64,000 nucleotides of DNA. Source: Sciurus carolinensis (lineage: Eukaryota; Chordata; Mammalia; Rodentia; Sciuridae). The notes beneath the pieces were generated by a model, which searched no databases, was not told where the DNA came from, and saw nothing but the letters and a program-made list of their open reading frames with translations. Both the position numbers and the translations under genes were made by a program. The stretch covers positions 86,733,758-86,797,757 of the forward strand of contig NC_062217.1 in NCBI RefSeq assembly GCF_902686445.1, given 5' to 3'. Of the stretch, positions 49,042 to 59,865 are shown in pieces; within the stretch, counting starts at the first letter, position 1, and each line of letters starts with the position of its first letter.

Positions 49042-50521
49042 TTATTAGACTGTCATTTTATCATTAAGAATAAATAATGTTGTTCAGTTTGGTTTATGGT
49101 TCCATTTTATTTTTCTTGTCAGCCTTGTTTTTACCAAAGACAGTTAGAAAGAAGTTAAAAAGTGTATAAAACCAACTTAAGAATATAGATGAATTTAGAA
49201 GCAGATCTTCAACAAATACCTTGTGTAGTAGATAGAATGCCCGTTGGTGGTAGAGATTATAAAACATAATTTTTAATTGATTTGTGACCGATTGTCTCAA
49301 AAAATATTTCAGGTTTTATGGCAAGGACTATGGTTCTTCTATTAGGTATATTAGAAAATCCATTAATGTCCTATAAAGTACATGTAAAACTTTGTATCAT
49401 ATGTTCTACATGAATAAATTGGGGGTGGGTAGGAGTGTTTCATACTTAAGGTAACTTTGTGCCCTAAATGGATTTAGAAAACAATAGTCCTCTAATTTAA
49501 TATAGAGAATTCAAATATTTTGTGATCATGTACCCCTAACATAAGACTTTTAAAAATTAAACACAGATTTGTGTACCGTGGCATTAATATTTCATGTATT
49601 TTATAGAAGCACATATTTTATAAGGATGAGATAATATAAACCTGTTCCCATTAAAAAAACTACGGGCATATGCTTTTTTGGAGAACATTGGTCCAATGTA
49701 TTATTAGGGTATGAAGAGTCTTTTTCTGATGGAGCACAATAAACGTGTATGTACTTTTTGGCACATATAGAATAAGACTTTGTAGATATAGTAGGAATCA
49801 AATCCTTTGTATGATTTGTATTAAAAGGTTTTAATCTTTGTTGTGTTGAGAGAGCAATAATCCTTTTATAAGAGGGTCTATGGAAATTGGGACTTGGCAA
49901 AAGACACTCCATTACTATTACTATTTTGGATTTAATAGTGTTTTATGCCAAAACAAAATTAATCTAAATTTTAAGTTAGCATACTTGGGGAGGAAATCAG
50001 GAATATTTTGAATTGAAGGCAAATCTTCATTTAATGAAAATAATAATCCTTTCAGAATGAAAACTTTATACCTCAAATGGTATCTTAATAGAGCTTGGTT
50101 ACTATTAAGAACTTTTAAGAGATGAGTTAAAACTTCTGAAATCAAATTTTTAAAGGCTGAATCCAATTTGTATTCCTAGGGTAATAAAAGAAGACATGGA
50201 TGAAGCTTCTGAAACTCCAGCTTCCGTTATAATTCAGAAGAGTTTAAAGACCAAAAATGCTGCAGTCACTTTTTTTCAGGTCAGTCAGCATCTGTATATT
50301 GATGCCAAGTTTTTTTTATTCTCAATTTTCCCATTCTTCCTAATTCTAATTTTCTTGACTACAATAAACATAGATACATGTTAATAAACACTTAATGTAA
50401 TCTTTATAATAAAATTCAAAAGGATGCATTTATCCTAATACATCCAGCAAATATTACTTTAAATACATTTTTTTCCTAACCACTTTATCTGGTGATGGCA
50501 AGCATTCTGTCCTGTTTTATC
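49042..50521. other. Intergenic, nothing recognised
   Basis: AT-rich sequence between the ID cluster and the MER5A pair. A 103-codon open frame on the - strand (49601-49912) has no recognisable motif. Confidence 0.4.
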
Positions 50522-50683
50522 TGCTGCAGGTGTGTTGCTAGAGACAAGCAATGGCATTACCTGAGAGCTTACTAGAAATGTGGGATCTGCCACAGAACAC
50601 ACAAAGACCTCCTAAATCAGAATGTCCATTTTAACAAGATCCAAGAAGATTGGTGAACACATTGTTTGAGAAGCACTGATGGG
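50522..50683 (+). mobile_element. MER5A-type hAT element, left of two
   Basis: The phrases acctgagagcttactagaaatg, cctaaatcagaatg and ttttaacaagatcc, and the end tttgagaagcactg, are in MER5A order. Confidence 0.65.
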
Positions 50684-50807
50684 TTCCATACCTTTGAGAA
50701 ACTTCATCATTGAGGTATTGAACATCCACCTCATGCACCCCAAAATTGACAGCTGTTTTGCTTATTATATTCCAACTCTGGAAAGTTAATCTTGGGTTTT
50801 GGTTTAG

Positions 50808-50947
50808 AAAAGTGGTTTTTAGCACCATCACTTGAGAAACTTGTTGAGAATGCACATTCTCAGGCTCCATCCCCAATCTGTTGAACACTCAGGATGTTTG
50901 TTTGTTTAAAGCCCTTTAGGTGATGGTTTTCTACTAGAGAACCACCA
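50808..50947 (+). mobile_element. MER5A-type hAT element, right of two
   Basis: It starts agtggtttttagcaccatcac, continues with gaaacttgttgagaatgcac and attctcaggctccatcccca, and ends agagaaccacc, an imperfect inverted repeat of the start. Confidence 0.75.
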
Positions 50948-51320
50948 ATCAAGGGAATTACTAATTTAAAAGAATTGCCTTTTCAAATGTTTGTAGAGAA
51001 GAACTTGATATGTTCTATGACTTTTGTTGAGATTAAATTTTCAAATGGCTGTATATGTAGACCCTTCCTTAAATAAAATATGAAACAATCTCAAAATATA
51101 TGGATGAGGAAAAAATCTAATGTACAGAGGTATCTTTGCCACACATTAAAGCTGTGGCATTATGTGACCTTTAAAGAGAGGTGGGGAAAAAGAAATTTTA
51201 TAAGCTTATGAAATAGATTTGTCATTGGTTGGTTAAATAACTGCCATTTGTTAAAGATTTTATTTTCTAAGAATGCCAGTGAAAAGGAATATAAGAAAGT
51301 TAAATAATCAAAATGTCAAA

Positions 51321-51335
51321 TATACATTTAATTCT
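51321..51335. repeat. Target-site duplication, left copy (RAC1 retrocopy)
   Basis: The 15 bases tatacatttaattct are repeated exactly at 53647-53661 and bound the RAC1 retrocopy on the poly(A) side. Confidence 0.88.
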
Positions 51336-51457
51336 TTTTTTATGATTCAAGAATTTTTAAAGTCATACATACAAAACATAGTTATTTGCATTCACAAAAG
51401 TTCAATGTAAAAACACACCACAACTCTGCAATTGTCAATTTAAAAAATTTTGTTCTA

Positions 51458-51547
51458 TTTCCACAATCCCAGAGTGCTGGGGACTCGAACCCGCGTCTCC
51501 AGCATGAGAGGCAGGCACTCTAGGAGATGGGCTATATGGCCTGCACT
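51458..51547 (-). mobile_element. tRNA-derived SINE of a non-ID type, inside the RAC1 retrocopy
   Basis: The reverse complement contains gccatatagcccatctccta, gagtgcctgcctctcatgct and a perfect pol III B box ggttcgagtcc. It is flanked by an exact 14-bp duplication, aaaattttgttcta, at 51444-51457 and 51548-51561. Unlike ID it has almost no A-tail. Confidence 0.75.
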
Positions 51548-52178
51548 AAAATTTTGTTCTAATGGTTGAAAAGACCAGCATTGTGTTCTGCCAGTGAGTT
51601 AAGTTGTACGGAACATTGTTAGCACTAGCACAGTTTACAGAACCTCACAGACCCAAAGGAACCATTAGGCAAAACCACAACAGGAGGTGTATGGCTGTGT
51701 GAGTGAGGTAAAACAGGGTCAGTATTAGTCATGTGACAGTGTTGGTAATCAGGCAAGACAGTAATGTTAAGAAGGTTCATAGTTGAAGAATATCTAAAAT
51801 ATTTTAAAAACTGTAAAGCTGCACACATGATTCTTACCCTAGTTACTAGAAAACTAAGGAAAGCACTTAGTAGCTTTGAATAAATAACATGAAAACAGGA
51901 ATACACATTTACTAAACTACAAAAAAAACTAATGCATTATCAGAGATTTATAATATAAGTAGGAGGCATATTGCTCATTTCTTAATAAAAAGGGGTTGTA
52001 TAAGAAAAGTACTTAATAAGTTAGCAACTATGGGAATGGCCAGTTCAAAGGTGAATTAAATGTTCAATTCTGGGAAGCATGACAAGTATAGGAAAATGGA
52101 AAAGCTTAAGAAAAGACACTTAATACTGACCTTTCTTTACTGCATTTGACAGAAATTAACCTTTAAATTGACACTTTT

Positions 52179-52272
52179 TTTTTTTTTTTTTTTTTTGCGG
52201 TACTGGGGATCGAACTCAGGGCCTTGTGCTTGTGAGGCAAGCACTCTACCAGCTGAGCTATCTCTCCAGCCC
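52179..52272 (-). mobile_element. ID SINE inside the RAC1 retrocopy
   Basis: A near-consensus ID with a T-run tail, flanked by gacactttt at 52170-52178 and 52273-52281. It is therefore younger than the retrocopy. Confidence 0.92.
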
Positions 52273-53018
52273 GACACTTTTATTCAGTTGAATTATTTCA
52301 TGTACAATGTAGTATAAATTAATCTCCCCTTCATATTTAGTCAAAATACTGTCTTCATCCTTTGATCATATCATGTCTCATACATTCTATCCAGCATACC
52401 CACAACTAGGAACAGATTCTTCATTAGCAGAAACACGTGATGAGAGTGCCATTCAAAGTCTCTGCAAAAGCTCATCAACTGATTCAAAAAGAAAAAACTC
52501 ACTATGAAATCAGAAACTTATCCAAAGAGCTGAGTTATACTCTTTTCATTATGACATACAGTATAGTTACTGGTGAAAACAGGCTGATAAGTTACTGATG
52601 CGTTAAATGGTAACATTTCATTAAGGAGACTGTGCTGCTTCATATGATCTGAAACTACTTGGAAAGTGTCTGCACCTCCTGACTTCTTTAAGCCCAGCCT
52701 TCTTAGTCAAAGGTCTCCCAACAGTTTAGTGCTCAGTGTTGTCAGCATAACAACACAGCTTAGTTCAGAAGGTATTTTGGCAGCTCTTAATCTGAGCAAG
52801 AATAGGGACTTTTGAAAAATAAGGCTTTAAGAAGGCTTGTCATTTTACGGCTAAATTTTAATAGAATTGTGAGTTTGAACTCATACACTTTAACCTTAAA
52901 ATTACTGATTGGTTCAAAATGGTTTTATGGAAAAATTAATCTGTAACAAAAACTTGGCATTGAGTGCAAAGTCTCCACCGTTTTTGAACAAATCATACAA
53001 AGGTTCCAAGGGGCAGAA

Positions 53019-53537
53019 CTAAGAATGAGGGACTTGGACATTTACAACAGTAGGCATTTTCTCTTCCTCTTCTTGGCGGGGTGGGCAGAGGACTGCTTGG
53101 ATAGCTTCATCAGACACTGTCTTGAGGCCTTGCTGTGTGAGTGCTGAGTACTCCAAGCATTTTACAGCACCAATCTCCTTAGCCATGACTAACCCTTGTG
53201 GATAGGTGATGGGAGTTAACTTCTTCAGTTTCTCAGTCATGTCTTTATCATTCTTAAAATCAAGTTTCGTTCCCACTAGGGCGATAGTAGTATTGGGACA
53301 CTTTGCATGGACATTTTCAAATGATGCAGGACTCACAACAGAAAAACAAATTAAGAAAACAACTGTTTGTGGATAAGAGAGGGGGCACCATCTGTCATAA
53401 TTTTCTTGTCCATTGGCAGAATAGTTGTCAACAACAGTGGGGATATATTCTCCAGGAAATGCATTGGTTGTATAACTGATCAGTAGGCATATTTTATCTA
53501 CAGCTCCATCTCCCACCACACACTTGATGGCCTGCAT
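53019..53537 (-). pseudogene. RAC1P: RAC1 processed retrocopy: coding remnant, 172 codons open
   Basis: This is an intronless RAC1-derived frame that starts [15 protein letters not shown] and includes the RAC1-specific LTPITYPQG and AKEIGAVK segments. RAC1 is a Rho-family GTPase of about 192 residues. Four in-frame deletions are visible: one Val before the P-loop, 16 residues between the switch I Asn and GQE (removing Trp-Asp-Thr-Ala of switch II), 8 residues after HAK, and 2 in the Lys-rich loop. The P-loop Gly-Lys-Thr has become Asp-Lys-Ile, and the effector-loop Phe is Val. GTKLD survives. A frameshift in the last 20 residues replaces the polybasic-CAAX end, so prenylation would be lost. 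It cannot be a working GTPase. Whether it is transcribed is unknown. Confidence 0.93.
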
Positions 53538-53646
53538 CTGGTCTGCTCATCTGGGTGTACTGGGGTCACTGTCCATGCTGCTTGGCCCTCCGCGGACTGG
53601 AAGCTAACGCCCGGCAGCAGCCACCACCCAAAACAGAGGAAAACTT

Positions 53647-53661
53647 TATACATTTAATTCT
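53647..53661. repeat. Target-site duplication, right copy (RAC1 retrocopy)
   Basis: This is an exact copy of the 15 bases at 51321-51335, at the 5' end of the retrocopy. On the - strand the site reads ...catt/agaatt, close to the L1 endonuclease preference. Confidence 0.88.
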
Positions 53662-53894
53662 AATGAATGCTATAGACACTACTTTTATTGTAAGGAGTTA
53701 AGAAATCCATTCCATCCCCCACCTCTACCCAGATCAAACCCAAGCGTTGTGTGCTCAAAGCAGTTTCTTCTTGGTTCTGTGGGACTTTTTGAAGCCACCC
53801 AAGGCTAGATATTAACTGTGGTATAGTGCTTGACCAGCATATGCAAGGATCTAGGTTTTGCCTGAGCACCCTGGTGTGGGGTGAGGCAGGGTGA

Positions 53895-54035
53895 TGTTGA
53901 CATGTGACTCAATGTAAGTTCTCACTTTGTATAACAAAATCCCTTGGAGTGTTTGTTAGAACATGCTTCTGGGCTCTTTGGAACATATACTTGAGAATGT
54001 ACATTTGCAAGCTCCCAAATGATGCAACCTTGCAA
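53895..54035 (+). mobile_element. Possible MER5-like fragment
   Basis: Phrases such as gtttgttagaacatgcttctg and tgagaatgtacatttgcaagctccc resemble MER5A halves, but the ends are not clear. Confidence 0.35.
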
Positions 54036-54224
54036 TGGGACATTTTCAGAATCAACTGCTTTTATAGTATATTTAATGCTAGATATTGAGGTAATCTATC
54101 AGCTTACAGTGAAACCACTGGTTAAAGCCACTGGATTAATAAAACCATTTTTATAGGTCAGATACATTAATTCAGATCTTGAATTTTTTTTTTTTTATGT
54201 TTGCTGCTCAGTCCAGCAAATTAG

Positions 54225-54422
54225 AGCTAGGTATGGTGGCATGTGCCAGTGACTCAGTAACCTGAGACAGTATGATTGCAAGTTTGAGGTCAGCCTCAGC
54301 AACCAAGTAAGGCCCTTAGCAACTTAGCAAGATGGTCTTAAAATAAAAAATAAAAAAAGGCTGAGAATGTCTCAGTGGTCATGCGCTGAGTGAGCTTAAA
54401 GTGGGTCAGGTCTTCAGTACCA
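54225..54422 (+). mobile_element. B1-dID SINE
   Basis: It contains agctaggtatggtggcatgt, gaggtcagcctcagcaacca and a diverged dID half. Confidence 0.85.
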
Positions 54423-54944
54423 AGAACAAAAAACCTTGAGGAATGAAACCTCTCTTTTAGAATGTTTAAAATTTTTTATTTGAATGAAACCTCCTCTTCT
54501 GTAAGAAAAATATGCTATGGATATTCTTGCTTACTCAAGAATTTCTTTTTCAGGTTAGATCACTGGGGAAAATGCTTTTAATGACCCAAGAGAAACAACA
54601 GAAAACAGTATGGCTTGTTCCATATGAACAATTTATGGATGCATGAGTAATCATAACACTATGTCCCAGGGCAACATTTTCTGCAGTTAAAATGGTATCT
54701 AGAACATAAACTTAAGTTGTCATTTCTAATCAGATTTTTTTTTTTTTTGGTATATTAAATCTAGATGTTATCTGTGTATTGATGTGGTTGTAGTCTTGCC
54801 AGCTAATTTTGGAAGTATTATGGTACAGCCCACAGATTCTAAAGTTATAAATAAACCTCATTTTTTCAACTCCCTTACTGGGACCACTGGAAGACTGTGA
54901 TCATCCTCTCTACCCTGAAATTTTGGACTGAAGAAATTTTGCAT

Positions 54945-55018
54945 TGGGGCGGAGGTGAACCCAACAGGATAGCACTTATCTGGTATGTGTAAGGTTCCAG
55001 GTTCAATCATCTGCACCA
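54945..55018 (+). mobile_element. ID-like SINE, diverged
   Basis: It contains ggataggcttatctgg-like sequence and ttccaggttcaatcatctgc. Confidence 0.55.
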
Positions 55019-55199
55019 AAATGAAGCAGATGATTTAACTCAGAGCAAGCAAATACTGAGGGTATGAGCAAGGGTGGAAACTATATATGTAGTGATTATG
55101 TAATGCTTATTTTCTTCTAAATTGAATTGATGCCAAGTATTAGGCTTAGATTCCAGTTGACTAGTAAGGTTCTTTCATACCTCAAGGGAAAAGTCAGGG

Positions 55200-56060
55200 T
55201 TAGGAATCCCAGCTTTGTTCCGGAAGGAGCACAATCTAGTCAGAATGTGTGGATTTTGGCTGCCAGGCCTGCCTGCCCTTCCCCTTTGGTACCTTTACTC
55301 CAGTACTGCCACCTCCAGCCCTTGTGTCAGGGATTGCAGCCTGCTCCTACCCACTCAGTGCCCTGGCTCAAGACAGCAACCCCTCTTGGGACCGAAACAC
55401 TCTACCCTCTGCTGCTTCTGCTTCCTCACCCCCATCTGTTGGCCCCCTCCCCACCACTGCTCCCCTGGGTTGAGCTGCACCCCACAAACTCCTCTTGGAG
55501 GGTCTCTTTTCCGTATTATGAGACCTCCCCCTCCCATTATCTGATCTGTGGTCCCCCTTAGTTGGCCCCTTTGCATTGAGTCACTTCCCCTCTGGAACCC
55601 TGCTTTCACCCAACATCTGCCATCTACCTTCTCAGTTTCTTCTCTGCTTTTTCGTTTTTCATTCTATCCCTGTCCCCTTCTTTCTTCCCAACACCATTTT
55701 TCTTTTTCGGTCTCGACACAATCCTCTTACTCCTCTGCATCCTTTCTCTGCCATTACTTCCATATTATTTCCCACCTGTGTTTGTGTTGTTATTTTAGTC
55801 TGGTCTCTCTACATTTTTTTCCCTTTTTCCTTCTTATATTGATTTTCACAGAGGCTTCCTCCAGTACCTACAGAGCAGTTCCCATCCTCTTATCTGTAGC
55901 CTGTCATAAAGTTCTCTCTCCCCAGTTTTGGCTTTCATCCTGGGCCCATCTGCTTCCTTCTCACCATCTCCCATCTTATTCCTTTACACTATTCCCACCC
56001 ACAAATGAATGCCTGGTTACTCCAGAATGGACTACGAATGGAGTTTGGCCTACTTGAGGA
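55200..56060. other. Pyrimidine-rich block of unknown origin
   Basis: About 860 bases are strongly C/T-rich on the + strand and clearly richer in GC than their surroundings. Several overlapping open frames cross it on both strands (up to 169 codons), giving Pro/Ser/Leu-rich peptides that I do not recognise. No SINE or LINE signature is visible. The long frames follow from the scarcity of A-containing stop codons in pyrimidine-rich sequence. It could be an old retrocopy or LTR-type remnant. I assign no function. Confidence 0.4.
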
Positions 56061-56742
56061 GCAGGGTCTATTAAGGAAAGAAATGACTGCTGATGGACAT
56101 TTTTGAGGATAGGAAAATGAAGTTGGTTCTTGGCTTGGCCTTCTGGTGACTGGCCCATGTTACAGGGTGTTCTCTAAGTAGCTCTTTAGTTCTTCCACAG
56201 TGCTTTGGTTTTCTTAGTTCTACATAGGGTTCTGGAGGCAGAGTTATTCCCAGGAGCCAAAAAAAAAAAAAAAAAAAAAGATTTCATCAGTGAGCCTTTG
56301 TTTAACTCTACTTGGTAAAGATTCGGCACCAGTGAAGTTTTATACTTCTAAAAGTTTAACAATTTTAGGAGTTTATGCACAATTATGTCATTAAACATGT
56401 TAATTTCATGCAATATTAAAAATTTCAAAATGTTTCATCCTGTTATTTCATGAATTAGGTTTTTGATTTTGTTGTCCTGCTCTTTCCCTGTATTTTGCTA
56501 ATTGTTCCCCTTGAGCCTTTCTGCTACTCCTGGTTTATGTGCCAAGCAGCAGTTTTCTAAGTGCTTGATTAACAGTTTGACTATTCTAAACCTTGCCAGC
56601 ACTGACATGTTAACATTCACAACCAAGTACATACAGCCCATTGTATAAAGGAGATATAAAGTAGAACTCAAAAGGTAGCACCTGAACTTCCAATTGAAGC
56701 AACCTGATTGTACCAAATCAGATTCTACTAATTTAAGAGTCA

Positions 56743-56949
56743 AGATGGAACTGGTTGCAGTGGTGCATGCCTGTAGATCCCAGCAGCTCCAGAGGTTGAG
56801 GCAGGATTGCAAGTTCAAAGCCAGCCTCAGCAACTTAGCAAAGCCCTAAGTAACTCAGTGAGACTCTAAATAAAATATAAAAAAGGACTGGGGATGTGGT
56901 TCAATGGTTAAGTGCCCCTGAGTTCAATTCCTGTTACCACCTCAAAAAA
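56743..56949 (+). mobile_element. B1-dID SINE
   Basis: A full dimer from ggttgcagtggtgcatgcct to gagttcaattcctgttacca. Confidence 0.9.
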
Positions 56950-58649
56950 ATCCCTCAAGATGGGATTAATGGGAAAGTGGATAAATAATTTTTGTTCCTA
57001 GACTAAAAAAAAGCTCCCTGTCACTATTGTTCAACATTTATAAAGTCACTTTTGGACACTAGGTACTGCAGAGACAAGAAAAGTGTGATGTACTTCCTAC
57101 TATAGCCACCAGAGTAAACCAGATTTGTTTAAGTAACCCAATCACCTTTGTCCTTCTCTCAATATATACTGGAAAATAATGTCACGGGAGAAGTTAGGGT
57201 AATACCAAAGTAGATCTGTGGTGATTTTTTTTAGTGAATGCAGCAAAAAGTGATGCATCCCATTTGTTTGGGTTATCTATTTGGTCTTCAGACTGCCCAC
57301 GTATGGTACAAAGTTGAAGTAATCAAGGACATTGCTTTGGCATATCCATAAAGCTGTTAACTGTTTTCCTTTTTTTTTTTTTTTTTAATCAGATACAAAA
57401 GTGTAAGTAGCAGCATTACATCAAAGGAAACCTCACTAGAGAACCTGCTTATGAGCAATAAGTAGCTTTCCAGGGAGTTTTTGGTTGATTAAAGTCTTCT
57501 TCATTATCCTGAATTTTCAGCATTTAATTATTTTTACTTATCCACAAACACAAATGGGCTTTTTGTCCATCTATTGAGAAACTATGGATTACAGCAAAAT
57601 AAATGCATTAAATTGTGTGGCTCCACATTCTATTTCTAGTAGATACACAACTTATTGTCACATCTGGGAAAAGATGACATACAGACAATCCTGTTAGCAC
57701 ATTACCCCACAGTTTCATGTTTCATTCAAATTAACTTGTCCACTTTCCCAGTCATTGATTTTTGCCTGTTAAAAGATCTCATCCTTACTAACTTACCACA
57801 GCTTCAACATTTATCATCCTAAACTAAAGGAACTATACAGATTTCCTATTTGGTTTTTAGTTTGGATAGCCCTGCCTCCTTGATGAAGCAGCAGATCACT
57901 TTGTAATGTTTTCCAGTAAGGCTGTTCAACTTGGGAAAGATTTTGAGGTAACAAATTTTACTTCAAGATTCTTTTACATATGTATATGTCACTGATTTAT
58001 ATTTTTCTTATTGTTCCTGACTTATACCATTACTAATGCAGACCTCCTAATCTTCCCCCAGAAAGCTATGAAATCAGTACTAGTATGTTTAGGTGAAAAA
58101 GTTCAACCCCAGCCATCATTTAGCTAGAAAATCATATATATTATCTACCTTGTTTTGCAGTCCTGAGATTTAAGATGTAAATAGACCAAGATCATGTTTT
58201 ATTGAGAAAAAAATAGGATGTAAACTCGAAAAAATGATTTAGGTTGTATACACGATTTTCTGAAATGTCTACACACTGTACCTATGTGGGTCTAACATTA
58301 CACGACTTTCTAAAATTCTTTCTTTAAATAACGAATTCAGCAATTGCTTGAAGAGGTTGTGAGGTCTGTGGCAGTGCCTTCCTGCAAGGGACACTGTGGC
58401 ATCCAATGCTGTAGTGGCATAACAAGGCTCAGCTGGGACCCAATGCCAGCCTTCCTAGTCATGTTCAAAACAGGGAAATGGCTTTTCAAAATTAACTTGG
58501 TAGAAATTCACATGTTATACTCTTAGGCCTCACAATGTCTTGATTTAGATTCTTGCACTTCACCTTTTCAAAGGTACTGCCAACTCTGCCCTTTCTGCTG
58601 GGGGTGGGGCACCTCTATATTAACTATCCCATCACCACATTAGACCAGT
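56950..58649. other. Intergenic, no recognisable repeats or genes
   Basis: Unique AT-rich sequence between the last SINE and the MPHOSPH8 3' end, with a T-run at 57370-57386. It could include a longer MPHOSPH8 3'UTR. Nothing else is seen. Confidence 0.45.
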
Positions 58650-59109
58650 CATCTTTCAAGGCCAGAAAATTTCCTTTATTCAGTGCTTGGATAATTTGAA
58701 TACAGCATGCCTCCTCTGCTGTAAGTAAATGCTTTGCATCTAAATTTTTTCCTTAACACAGAAATTCACCAGGGATAGTAGAAAAATTTTGAGTCAAAAA
58801 AAGTATTTTGTTTTTTAATTTTCTTAAATAACCCTCATGTATCTTTCCACATTGTGGAAAAAAGAAATATGCAGTCTGGATATAATGCTAAGATTTCAGA
58901 ACACTGGCACAAGTACTTAATCTGTATTTTACATGTATTAGAGCCATCACGCCCCATCTTACAGACTATAACAGATGACAAGCTTAAACTGCAAAAAGTT
59001 TACAGATGAAACTTTACATTTGAAAATTTTAGTGGTGCCAGAATTCCAAACTGCTCCAAAAAAGTACATAGGAATAGGTCTGAAAGTAACTCCATCCAGT
59101 TCTGTTTGG
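58650..59109 (-). other. MPHOSPH8: MPHOSPH8 3'UTR (probable)
   Basis: Unique, repeat-free sequence follows the MPHOSPH8 stop codon. On the - strand an AATAAA at 58680-58675 is followed by GT-rich sequence (about 58635-58650), a plausible cleavage region. A second AATAAA at 58203-58198 would give a longer form. The exact end is inferred. Confidence 0.5.
58675..58680 (-). terminator. MPHOSPH8: Candidate polyadenylation signal (MPHOSPH8)
   Basis: AATAAA on the - strand, about 430 bases after the MPHOSPH8 stop, with TG-rich sequence just downstream. Confidence 0.45.
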
Positions 59110-59151
59110 TCACTGCAGCTGTACTCTGTATGCACCTATCAGCAGTTTCAC
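59110..59151 (-). CDS. MPHOSPH8: MPHOSPH8 terminal coding exon
   Basis: This last coding exon reads VKLLIGAYRVQLQ followed by TGA, the conserved C-terminus of M-phase phosphoprotein 8 (MPP8). MPP8 is the chromodomain and ankyrin-repeat subunit of the HUSH complex, with TASOR and periphilin, which binds H3K9me3 and silences retroelements and intronless DNA. The acceptor on the - strand is ccctag before 59151. The exon starts in phase 0, matching the previous exon. It shows no disruption. Confidence 0.93.
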   Translation of the reverse strand: MKLLIGAYRVQLQ

Positions 59152-59546
59152 CTAGGGAAAGGAAAAATGATGTGTTAGTACAGGACTACAATTTCCCTTT
59201 TGCCCAAGAAGGAACATTGCCAAGACTTAAGTTTTGGAATTATTAAAATATCAAAGTGTTTATCATTTTTGTTACTTTATTAAATATATTATCAGATCTA
59301 TTTTAGTCCAGCTTCCTTTCACATGGAGAGGTGATAGCCTAGATACAATGGCAGTTCAGTACCAATGCCTAAAATGGGTCACAACACCAGTGCATACACT
59401 CCCCTTAACCATAAGGACTCACTTATCTCCATGACAGGCTCACTGAAATTTCCAGAAACTAAGGGAATTTTTTTCTAAATGATTACCAAGTAATACGGAA
59501 CAGCAACTTGAGTAGTAATGCTAAACATGAAAACAAGGACTCTCAC
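59152..59546 (-). other. MPHOSPH8: MPHOSPH8 last intron
   Basis: A short intron of 395 bases separates the two recognised MPHOSPH8 exons, with a GT donor (rc of 59545-59546) and an AG acceptor (rc of 59152-59153). No repeat is seen in it. Confidence 0.88.
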
Positions 59547-59630
59547 CTTGGCGGAGGGTGCTTCTGTCAACCTTATAAAGAGCTTATTGGGGCCTGCAAC
59601 AGGGCTGAATGAGTAAACAAAATGACTATC
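59547..59630 (-). CDS. MPHOSPH8: MPHOSPH8 penultimate coding exon
   Basis: This 84-nt exon (28 codons, phase 0 at both ends) reads DSHFVYSFSPVAGPNKLFIR and then Leu-Thr-Glu-Ala-Pro-Ser-Ala-Lys. It is bounded on the - strand by an acceptor (actctag) and a donor (gtgaga). It joins in frame to the exon at 59110-59151. It forms the C-terminal end of MPP8, after the ankyrin repeats. The upstream exons lie beyond the L1 and outside the window. The convergent position opposite PSPC1 agrees with the human gene order. Confidence 0.93.
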
Positions 59631-59692
59631 CTAGAGTGGAAGGAGACAGGAAAATAAAGTTAGCATTTGTCCAGACAAACGTCAACATCTTC

Positions 59693-59865
59693 AGGATCCT
59701 TGCGCATGGTTAGATAAGCACTTTACCACTAAGCTATGTCCCCAACCCTTACTTGTGTTTATTTTGAGACAGGGTTTCACTAAGTTGCCCAGACGTTACG
59801 TCTTGAACTTGTAATCCTCCTGCCTCAGCCTTTGGAGTAGCTAGGATTTACAATCACGCCCACAA
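59693..59865 (-). mobile_element. B1-dID SINE
   Basis: The reverse complement ends in the ID-like half (agcttagtggtaaagtgctt). The B1 half is marked by cctgcctcagcctttggagt on the + strand. Confidence 0.82.

Larger units (their letters stand above)
51336..53646 (-). pseudogene. RAC1P: RAC1 processed retrocopy, full mRNA extent with 3'UTR
   Basis: Sequence downstream of the RAC1-like stop codon matches the long RAC1 3'UTR as I know it, for example the segment around 52870-53015 and the block at 51560-52130. It runs to a short T-run (the poly(A) tail on the - strand) at 51336-51341. The whole unit is flanked by a perfect 15-bp duplication, tatacatttaattct, at 51321-51335 and 53647-53661, the hallmark of L1-driven retrotransposition. 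Two SINEs later landed in the 3'UTR, at 51458-51547 and 52179-52272. The roughly 100 bases upstream of the ATG lie inside the duplication, so they belong to the inserted molecule. Confidence 0.88.

Noticed and set aside
49601..49912. 103-codon open frame on the - strand
   Set aside because: It has no recognisable motif and no exon signals, in AT-rich intergenic sequence.
51625..51906. 93-codon open frame on the - strand
   Set aside because: It lies in the RAC1-derived 3'UTR of the retrocopy, not in coding sequence.
55548..56057. 169-codon open frame in the pyrimidine-rich block
   Set aside because: The Phe/Ser/Leu-rich product is what pyrimidine-rich DNA gives in any frame. There are overlapping rivals on both strands and no recognisable domain.
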